Source: a virus
Direction: 5' to 3' (one strand)
Length of the DNA stretch: 64,000 nucleotides
IMG/VR virus record: IMGVR_UViG_3300021090_000010
Coordinates: 1-64,000 of that record
The position numbers and the translations under genes are program-made. The notes beneath the pieces were generated by a model that was given only the letters and a program-made list of their open reading frames with translations, searched no databases and was not told where the DNA came from. Positions 57,646-64,000 of the stretch are shown piece after piece; the first letter of the stretch is position 1; every line of letters begins with the position of its first letter.

Positions 57646-58758
57646 ATTACAACTAAGCAGACGTCGACAACGTGGCATCTCCTCCTATGAGGCTCCTCTG
57701 CAGCGTCGAATGCCCTCGACGGAGAATGTTCCGGGCGGCGTTCACGTCGCGGTGATGCACCGCTCCGCAACTTTGGCACGTCCACTCTCTTATCGCCAGC
57801 CCACCTTTGCCTGTCGGCCCGCTTCGGGCTTCACAGAAGTAGCAAGTGACGGAAGTATACGCCTCGTTCACGACATAGCAAGCACCGCCAAGTTTCTTGG
57901 CTTTGTATTTCAAGCAGTGCTTGATGCTTCCGATGGAAGCATCGTAGAGGCTCGAGAAATTAGATAACGAAGATTTTGCGACGAGCTCGCTCGTCTTCAG
58001 ATCACCGACGAAGACCGTCGCGAAGCGACGGACGATGTCCGTCGTCACCTTATGCGTCCAATCGGAGCGACGGTTCGCCGCCTTGGCGGAGACAGCTTTC
58101 ATACGTTTCTTCTTGCGAGCCCTTTGGGCATGTGCAAGATCTACGGCGAACTTCTTCGTCTCGCTGCCGCGGGTGAAGTTCTCACCCGTCGAGAGGGTCA
58201 GTTGGTTCTTGATACCGAGGTCGATGCCGACCTCGGTTCTAGGAAGCGCATGCACTTCAACATCGGGAACTTCGAAGGAAACATTCAAGTACCAACGATC
58301 GCGTGCATCTTGCACGAATGATCCTGTCTTTATCTTAGCTCCCTGCGGAAGCTCTCGATGCTTCCAGAGTTTGAAGTCATGTCCACAATAGCGAACGGTA
58401 TCGTTCTTTAGTTTAAACCCGTCGTGTCGAAGTGGAACCCACCCAAGAGAACGTTTAGCGCTCCTCCACGAGAGTTTTCGTTTCTTGAACTGTTGTCTAG
58501 TTTGCACGTAAAAACGTGCAATTTCTTGTATAGAACTTGATCCAATTTCTAAACCTTTTGAACATCCATTCAAATAGTAATTTACATCGTACGTCGAGAG
58601 AAATCGGCCGTGTTGTTTGATGTTCTCGAACGAGAGTTTATTGACATAGTTCCAGACGAAGTTGACAGAAGAAGCGAGCTTCTTAAGCCGAACCTTCGAA
58701 GAACTATCACGAATACGATATCTGTATGTGAACACTAAGAGCCTAGTTATTCTTACTC
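57642..58758. mobile_element. IS200/IS605-type element carrying only TnpB
   Basis: The element fills the space between the stop of the upstream gene and the tape measure start. On the minus strand the left end lies next to TTAC (58759-58762 on the + strand reads GTAA), the target of IS608-like elements. GTAA also occurs at the other boundary (57642-57645). Removing 57642-58758 would leave CTGTAAGTATACTG, restoring the upstream stop codon and a normal short spacer. No tnpA transposase is present. Ends are approximate. Confidence 0.55.
57653..58735 (-). CDS. tnpB: TnpB-like RNA-guided nuclease
   Basis: A 360-residue protein starting at GTG 58735 (MFTYRYRIRDSSSKVRLKKL). The RuvC parts are VGIDLGIKNQLTLSTG (Asp172), VFVGDLKTSELVAK (the usual Glu is Gly244) and HHRDVNAARNIL (Asp330). 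The zinc ribbon has CYFC (298-301) and CQSC (320-323). Just before it, VVNEAYTSVTC offers Glu291 as an alternative catalytic Glu, as known for rearranged TnpB/Fanzor families. TnpB cuts DNA guided by an RNA made from the element's 3' end. Frames on the opposite strand are shadows. Confidence 0.85.
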   Translation of the reverse strand: MFTYRYRIRDSSSKVRLKKLASSVNFVWNYVNKLSFENIKQHGRFLSTYDVNYYLNGCSKGLEIGSSSIQEIARFYVQTRQQFKKRKLSWRSAKRSLGWVPLRHDGFKLKNDTVRYCGHDFKLWKHRELPQGAKIKTGSFVQDARDRWYLNVSFEVPDVEVHALPRTEVGIDLGIKNQLTLSTGENFTRGSETKKFAVDLAHAQRARKKKRMKAVSAKAANRRSDWTHKVTTDIVRRFATVFVGDLKTSELVAKSSLSNFSSLYDASIGSIKHCLKYKAKKLGGACYVVNEAYTSVTCYFCEARSGPTGKGGLAIREWTCQSCGAVHHRDVNAARNILRRGHSTLQRSLIGGDATLSTSA

Positions 58759-58774
58759 GTAAGTATACTGCGAA

Positions 58775-61700
58775 GTGGCTGATATAGACAACATAAAGGT
58801 AGTTGAACAGTTCAATAAGCTGTTCTCCGAAAGGCGAGTCCTCGCTGCGGCGGTAACGCGTGAGATGAGGAACCAACTCGAACTGGCGACTCAAATTGCT
58901 ACTATCGTCGGGGGAATGAAACCTGAAGAAATCGGTGAAAAGCTCGCAGGAGCTTCTAAGGCGATGCAGGACTTCAAGGATAGGTCCGAAGAAGCTGGTA
59001 GTCAAGCTGAAAAAGCCATGGCTGCTGTTGGAACTAGCACCAAAGGAGCCGGAAAGGGAATAAGCGACGTTGACAAGCGGATGAAGTTGCTTACAACGAA
59101 GTTTCCCGCTCTCAAGAGTGCTTCTGCTGGTGCTTTGAACGGACTTGTTCAGGGTTTCAAGAACATCGTCGCCGGCGGAGCTTCTGCCATAGGGATGGCA
59201 ACGGGATTTGCCAGTGGAGTCTTCAAGATTGGTAAGTCGATCGCGTCAATTCCTCTGAAGATCTTTAGTGGTCTTATCGACATGGCGACTGACTTTCCGG
59301 TCGACTCCGCGTTTCTTCAAGCGCTTGAAAATTTGAGAAAAGAGTCCGGAGACTTCAAGTCGGACGTGTCTAAGAATGTCCTTGGTGCATTCAAGGGAGC
59401 ACAGGCTGGAATCACTGGCACGGGACTTTCTACCTTTAGAGTGTTGGGAACCTTTGCCCAGCAGTTAGAGCACTTCTCAGCGGTCGCCAAGGCAGCTGGG
59501 CCACAGTTCCACGAGTTCGGTAGTGCTATTGCTGCGGACGCCGGAACATTCATAGGATTACAAAAAGGTTTGGGTGTCGCTGACGACCAGATCAAGTCCA
59601 TGCTCGATCGAGCGAAGATCTTCGGAACGAGCTGGCAGACACAATTCCTCAAAGTCGCGAACTATTCTCTGCAGATGGGTGAAGCTTTTGGAATGTCCCA
59701 GAAGCTCTTGGCAAAAGACGTCGCCGCCATGGTCAAGGACGTCAAGCATTTCGGATCCATCACCCAAAAAGAGATGACGATCGCTTCTGTCTACACACGT
59801 AAGCTCGGCATCGAAATCAAGAGCCTGACTGGGATGATGGACGCGTTCGATACCTTCGAGGACGCGGCGACGAACAGCGCTATGCTCTCCCAGGCGTTCG
59901 GAACGTCCGTCGATGCGTTCAAAATGATGTCAGCTCAAAATCCTGCTGACCAACTCGACATGCTTCGTAAGTCGATGGCAGCTGCGGGCAAGACCTCGGA
60001 AAATATGTCACGTCAAGAGCTTAAACTCTTGGCGAACACAACTCATCTCGATGAAGCGACAGCCCAGTTAGCTTTCTCTACGAAGAACCAGGGAATTTCC
60101 CTAGATCAGATCAAGAAGAAAGCTGGAGAAGCTGAAAACGCTCCGTTACGTCAGGCTGAAGCGATGGAAAAACTTGCAGCGTCCATCGAGCGCGTTGTCA
60201 TGACGGGACAGATGTTCAAAGGAGGATTCGTTGAACAATTCCTCCATGGGTTCCAAATCGGAATCAAGAGTTCTCCCGCATTTGTCGAAATGATTCTGAC
60301 GTTGCGGAATGCTCTGCAACAGACGATGTACATGGGTGTTCGTGTCGGAAAAGCATTCATCAACCTCTTTCCGGGTGCGACTCCGATGCTCAAGTCCATC
60401 ACCCATTCGTTCGACGGCTTCGGTAAGGTCCTCAGCGGAATCGAAGCTGCGTTCAAGACACTGTTCGTAACAGCTGACGTGCGTGGATTCGTCGAGAATC
60501 TTCAAGCTACGTTCGGAAAATTCTTCACAGGAGGAGGGGCAACTGGAATTGCATCGGGAGCCAAAACATTCTTCAGTCATCTTGCAAAGATGTTCGCGAA
60601 TGGGCTGAAATTTGTCATCGAAGAACTTACCAAAGGTCTTCACAAAATCGGTGCTTTCATCAAAGCGTATGTTAAGGATCCTAAGACGCTCGAAGCTGCG
60701 TTCGCATCAGGTGCTGACGGTGCTAAAAGCGGCTTCATGAAGGTCATCGAACCTCTTGTCGAGCTTGTAAAAGATAGGGCGCTTTGGACAAAACTGTGGG
60801 GAGCGATCACCGATGCATTCGGAGGTGTGTGGCAACTTGTCAAGAAGTGGGTCACCAGCCCAGCATTCCTCAAGATCGTTGCTCCCATTGGGATAGCTAT
60901 GTTCGGAATGCTCATGGCTCCAACGTTGATTCGGGGTGTCGCCGGTGGACTTGCGAGCACGATCACTAGCACGTTGTTCGGTGCTGGCAAATTAGGGGGC
61001 GACGCTGCTGTCGGCCTCGCAGGGAAAGCCCCCATCGGTGGGAAGCTAATGACAGGTCTGTTCGGTAATCCCTACGTTGCAGCTGCAGCTTTTCTTGTCG
61101 CTGTCGGTGTCGCCGGTGTCGGAATGTCCAAGGGTGTCGAAAAATTCCAGGACAAGCTCGTTGCTGACACGTCGGCCATCGGTGGCAAGGTCGAAAAACA
61201 GATTGGTTCGTCTCTTGCAGGCATCGTGCAGCTGCTATCATTCGGAACAGTTACTGACGAAGCCGCATACGGAATGGCAAAGAGTTTCGCGAAATTCACG
61301 GACAATCTGTTCAAACAAGTTGACAAGATTTTTGGACCATCTCTTGGTGCGGTGATGAAAGAACGTCTCACGATTCAGTTCGATTTTCTTACCCACATTG
61401 GTGACCTCATCAGGAACATTCTGTCCGGCAATATCGATGGCATTGGAAAGAGTATCGGAAGCATCTTGGCAGATGCATTCAAGATGGCTGTCAACAACAT
61501 TCGCATGGTCTTCATGGAACTTCCGACCGCGTTCATCAATTGGATCGTTCCAGCGATAGACAGATTGTCTGTTTTCCTCTATGATTCTTTGAGTGATACT
61601 GCCAGCGGTAGTGTGTGGACAAAAGTAAAACCTGCGCTATGGCAATCTATTACTAACATGGGTGGTCCGTTGTGGGGTGCGTTCAAAGCAATGTTCTTCG

Positions 61701-62611
61701 CCGTATGGACAAAACTCATTCCATCTCTCTTAGTGCTTGTAGGAACTCTCGGGATATGGCTTTTGAAAGCTTTTGGAGGACTGGTAGAAGATATTACCAA
61801 GGGTATGTGGAATCTTCTCATCAGCGCGCTCATGGCGATCCCAGGTGCAATAATCAGTAAGTTTGCTCCTTCCTTGATGGCATCATTTGAGAAAATCAAG
61901 GGTATGCTGAAGTTCGGTTCTGGCAGCGATAAGAAGAGTGTCGAACAACAAGCTGCAGATGCTACGAAACTTGCGCAAGGAAAAGCTAATAGCGGTATTA
62001 GGGAAGATGTCGCTCCAAAGAAACTAGCTGTCACCCCGATGGGTCCAGAAGACGTCCCTGCAGACAAAATGATGAAAGCAACCGCGACCCTCGAAGGCAT
62101 GAAAGCGCTGCAAGAACTACAGAAGATGGACATCCAAAAAACTATCAATGATACCGGAGCTAAGCTCGATGCAATCAACATGGACAAGATCAATACTGGT
62201 CTTTTGAATCGTGTGACCGAGCTCAATGCTACGATGACAAAGCTTTCAGAGGGTTTAAAGACGTCTGGGGCGGACATCGAAGCTCGGCTCGCCCCTACTA
62301 TCAAAGCGACGCAAGATATCATTCAATCGGTCAGAGAGTTGGATAACATTCTAGCTTCGGGAGATGCAACTCGAATCTCTGTCTCTAAGAACCTCTCCAA
62401 GTTCGCGAAGAATGCGGGCCTCGGCGGAAACGACAAGTACACCATCACGAACAAGGGAATTCAGATCAATCTTGATCTGAAGATCGTCATGAACGCAGAA
62501 GAACTCGAAGAGGCTCTTGTTCTGCGCACAAAGAGTATAATCAAAGAATCCATCAAGTCGTCTCTCGGAATCGGTGATGATGAACTTCGAGATAAGATCA
62601 GGAATCGTTGA
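58775..62611 (+). CDS. Tail tape measure protein
   Basis: A 1278-residue protein starting at GTG (MADIDNIKVVEQFNKLFSER), the largest gene here after none other of similar composition. The N-terminal third is helical with coiled coils; residues about 700-800 and 900-1030 hold Gly/Ala/Leu-rich hydrophobic segments (ASAIGMATGFASGVF; PSLLVLVGTLGIWLLKAFGG) typical of tape measures. The C-terminal part is again helical. Length times 1.5 Angstrom per residue would predict a tail of roughly 190 nm. It sits beside baseplate genes, as in other myoviruses. Confidence 0.85.
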   Translation: MADIDNIKVVEQFNKLFSERRVLAAAVTREMRNQLELATQIATIVGGMKPEEIGEKLAGASKAMQDFKDRSEEAGSQAEKAMAAVGTSTKGAGKGISDVDKRMKLLTTKFPALKSASAGALNGLVQGFKNIVAGGASAIGMATGFASGVFKIGKSIASIPLKIFSGLIDMATDFPVDSAFLQALENLRKESGDFKSDVSKNVLGAFKGAQAGITGTGLSTFRVLGTFAQQLEHFSAVAKAAGPQFHEFGSAIAADAGTFIGLQKGLGVADDQIKSMLDRAKIFGTSWQTQFLKVANYSLQMGEAFGMSQKLLAKDVAAMVKDVKHFGSITQKEMTIASVYTRKLGIEIKSLTGMMDAFDTFEDAATNSAMLSQAFGTSVDAFKMMSAQNPADQLDMLRKSMAAAGKTSENMSRQELKLLANTTHLDEATAQLAFSTKNQGISLDQIKKKAGEAENAPLRQAEAMEKLAASIERVVMTGQMFKGGFVEQFLHGFQIGIKSSPAFVEMILTLRNALQQTMYMGVRVGKAFINLFPGATPMLKSITHSFDGFGKVLSGIEAAFKTLFVTADVRGFVENLQATFGKFFTGGGATGIASGAKTFFSHLAKMFANGLKFVIEELTKGLHKIGAFIKAYVKDPKTLEAAFASGADGAKSGFMKVIEPLVELVKDRALWTKLWGAITDAFGGVWQLVKKWVTSPAFLKIVAPIGIAMFGMLMAPTLIRGVAGGLASTITSTLFGAGKLGGDAAVGLAGKAPIGGKLMTGLFGNPYVAAAAFLVAVGVAGVGMSKGVEKFQDKLVADTSAIGGKVEKQIGSSLAGIVQLLSFGTVTDEAAYGMAKSFAKFTDNLFKQVDKIFGPSLGAVMKERLTIQFDFLTHIGDLIRNILSGNIDGIGKSIGSILADAFKMAVNNIRMVFMELPTAFINWIVPAIDRLSVFLYDSLSDTASGSVWTKVKPALWQSITNMGGPLWGAFKAMFFAVWTKLIPSLLVLVGTLGIWLLKAFGGLVEDITKGMWNLLISALMAIPGAIISKFAPSLMASFEKIKGMLKFGSGSDKKSVEQQAADATKLAQGKANSGIREDVAPKKLAVTPMGPEDVPADKMMKATATLEGMKALQELQKMDIQKTINDTGAKLDAINMDKINTGLLNRVTELNATMTKLSEGLKTSGADIEARLAPTIKATQDIIQSVRELDNILASGDATRISVSKNLSKFAKNAGLGGNDKYTITNKGIQINLDLKIVMNAEELEEALVLRTKSIIKESIKSSLGIGDDELRDKIRNR

Positions 62612-62856
62612 TGAAAAAACAAACCGTTGAAAGCATACTAGAGCAGATCTCTAATGATCCTCTACTCTCTGAAGCTAACAAACAACTCTCCGAAGAAGAG
62701 AAGGAAAAAGTCAACGGAATCGTGAAGTCCTTCGTTGAAAATTTTGTTCTTCCCCTTGAAGAACTCGTTAAAAGGGCCACGGAAGATCCTGAAATAAAGC
62801 AGGAGATCAGATCACTTTTAGTTTCACGAGAGGCGAAGAAACATGAAAGCGAGTAA
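62611..62856 (+). CDS. Small helical protein after tape measure
   Basis: An 81-residue, highly charged helical protein (MKKQTVESILEQISNDPLLS). Its ATG overlaps the tape measure stop (TGATG). A repeated pattern of acidic helices (EEEKEKVNGIVKSFVENFVL, then ATEDPEIKQEIRSLLVSR) suggests a chaperone- or assembly-type helper. It overlaps the next gene by 14 nt. Confidence 0.55.
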   Translation: MKKQTVESILEQISNDPLLSEANKQLSEEEKEKVNGIVKSFVENFVLPLEELVKRATEDPEIKQEIRSLLVSREAKKHESE

Positions 62857-63649
62857 AGAGCTCATCTCGGACCTTGCCCGGTCTGCGCTCAACGGTGACA
62901 GACAATCGTTTCTTCGTTTGATGGAGATTCTCGAAACTGTTCGACATCCGATCACGCTGGACATAGATCGCAGATTCAGCGGAGCAGCCATCGTCGATGC
63001 TGTTCTAGCACCGCTAGCCACGCTCGTCCTAGGATTTCCAAAACCCGTCGTTCATTCTCAAGTTCTCGTCTGGAATGGCCCTGATGGTCGTCCTGATAAC
63101 GGACCGCTACCTGCAGAGATCTGGTTTAGGGACGAATCCATTTCCTACTTCAAGAACGGCCAACGACATAGGGACGGAGAAAATCCGACCGTCGTCGACG
63201 TTGCTAACAAGACCATCGCGTACTACCGTCACGGTGTTCCCAGGGGACACTCTAAGGGACCCTTCAAGGTAGAGCATGATAATGGCCATGTCATGTTGAC
63301 TTACGTTATGGAGGACAGGATGGCCACACGAGAACAAGGAGCTAAAGTCAGTTTGGCTCGATTTCTTGCAAGGCCCTTGAAGCCTGGTGCGAGCGGTCCT
63401 GAAGAACCTTCTAACAAATGGATCTCTCGAAGTGAAAAGTACGACGTGGAATCCGATCCGTTCGAAGAACCTGTCGAGGGTGGCGACCACGTTATCGTCA
63501 CACGAGACTACATAGACATTGAAGGGTTGGGAAAGTCCGCGCCTTCGAATGAAGATCTTCAGAACTTGGGAATCTGGAGAAAAGAACTCATTCAGCAACT
63601 TTCCTGGGGATCGTCGTTCATTGTGGATTACATGAGGAAGTTCAAGTGA
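62843..63649 (+). CDS. Tail-module protein of unknown function with YY-x-x-G repeats
   Basis: A 268-residue protein (MKASKELISDLARSALNGDR). Residues 95-150 hold two related short repeats: ISYFKNGQRHRDGENPTVV and IAYYRHGVPRGHSKGPFKV, of the MORN-like W/YY-x-x-G-x-x-H-R type seen in other phage proteins. The C-terminus is helical and hydrophobic (LIQQLSWGSSFIVDYMRKFK). Function is not known. Confidence 0.5.
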   Translation: MKASKELISDLARSALNGDRQSFLRLMEILETVRHPITLDIDRRFSGAAIVDAVLAPLATLVLGFPKPVVHSQVLVWNGPDGRPDNGPLPAEIWFRDESISYFKNGQRHRDGENPTVVDVANKTIAYYRHGVPRGHSKGPFKVEHDNGHVMLTYVMEDRMATREQGAKVSLARFLARPLKPGASGPEEPSNKWISRSEKYDVESDPFEEPVEGGDHVIVTRDYIDIEGLGKSAPSNEDLQNLGIWRKELIQQLSWGSSFIVDYMRKFK

Positions 63650-63652
63650 GGG

Positions 63653-63658
63653 TACTTA
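63653..63658 (+). promoter_or_regulatory. TACTTA motif, candidate late promoter
   Basis: TACTTA ends 7 nt before the ATG at 63666, with no Shine-Dalgarno sequence. Confidence 0.45.
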
Positions 63659-63665
63659 TCGTCGT

Positions 63666-64000
63666 ATGGCACGTGTAAACAACGTTTTTGGAAAGCCCAT
63701 CGAATACGACGTCGGGGTCAAATACGACCCGACGACTCATATCGGTACGCCTAAAATCCTTGAACCAGGGGTCGACGACCTTAGCCAAGAGACCAAAGAA
63801 GCCGTTGTCCAGAACGCTAGCGATATTACCCATGGAGCTAACGATCCAACCCACAGGAACCGATATCCTGTCGGGGCCGGCTACAACTCTAAAGATCTGA
63901 ACGATAATTCTGGAAATCCCGTTCCGTTCGATTCGGCCACGAATACGTCCCAAAGGACGAACGGTACCGGCGCACAGTTCGTCGAAAGCACTGAAGACCA
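63666..64000 (+). CDS. Virion protein, 3' end beyond window
   Basis: The frame starts MARVNNVFGKPIEYDVGVKY at ATG 63666 and remains open to the window end, 111 codons so far. It is Gly/Asn/Thr/Pro-rich (SDITHGANDPTHRNRYPVGA), as in baseplate or tail spike adaptor proteins. It begins a new transcript if the TACTTA motif is active. No family can be named from the fragment. Confidence 0.55.
   Translation, partial: MARVNNVFGKPIEYDVGVKYDPTTHIGTPKILEPGVDDLSQETKEAVVQNASDITHGANDPTHRNRYPVGAGYNSKDLNDNSGNPVPFDSATNTSQRTNGTGAQFVESTED

Noticed and set aside
57593-58391. Several + strand frames across the TnpB element
   Set aside because: TnpB motifs on the minus strand are complete; the + strand frames are short, Arg/Ser-rich shadows.
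1-64000. CRISPR arrays or long tandem repeats
   Set aside because: No regularly spaced direct repeats were seen anywhere; the repeats present are inverted repeats and protein-level paralogy.

Overview
The window is a contiguous piece of a large T4-type contractile-tailed phage (a myovirus, probably of jumbo or near-jumbo genome size). Almost every gene is on the + strand, tightly packed, often with ATGA stop/start overlaps. It carries recognisable counterparts of T4 recombination proteins gp46/gp47, terminase gp17, portal gp20, prohead protease gp21, prohead core gp22, major capsid gp23, neck proteins gp13/14/15, sheath gp18, tube gp19, baseplate proteins gp26/gp51 and a tape measure. The host cannot be named from this sequence; base composition is intermediate (roughly 45-50% GC by eye).

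Layout. 1-10.3 kb: large virion proteins, probably baseplate, fibre or decoration parts, including a fibronectin-III-like protein, a LamG-like protein and a second tail-tube-like protein. 10.3-15.6 kb: replication and recombination genes (RuvC-like resolvase, primase, a single-chain Mre11-Rad50 fusion). 15.6-30.5 kb: packaging and head morphogenesis (terminase, intein-split portal, prohead protease, peptide deformylase, core, major capsid protein), ending in a cluster of strong terminators. 30.5-43.5 kb: kinase-like protein, neck proteins and two tandem paralogous tail sheaths. 43.5-55.3 kb: accessory region with a DEDD exonuclease, a zincin, a fatty-acid-hydroxylase-like membrane protein, the tail tube, small membrane proteins, a pyruvyltransferase-like enzyme and a GT4 glycosyltransferase. 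55.3-64 kb: baseplate assembly genes, a TnpB element, the tape measure and downstream tail genes.

Two window-wide patterns stand out. First, at least eleven otherwise unrelated proteins share a short basic/hydrophobic helix of the form (L/I/V)R-x-(I/L)(V/I)R-x-(V/I/L)L-x-E. In most it lies at the N-terminus, and it resembles T4 capsid-targeting sequences that the prohead protease removes; the major capsid protein has the same LLRE/SV junction near residue 60. This suggests a large set of head-packaged internal proteins, including a putative metalloprotease and zinc-ribbon proteins. Second, the hexamer TA(T/C)TTA precedes at least 16 genes. In most of these it lies only 5-11 nt before the start codon with no Shine-Dalgarno sequence, as expected for a late promoter giving leaderless mRNAs; where the gap is longer, a purine-rich ribosome site is usually present.

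The window is heavily colonised by selfish elements: two GIY-YIG and two HNH free-standing endonucleases, two Vsr-like endonucleases, an HNH-bearing intein, a TnpB element, and remnants of further endonucleases. One of the HNH genes has a hairpin that hides its ribosome-binding site. No tRNA genes or CRISPR arrays were seen.
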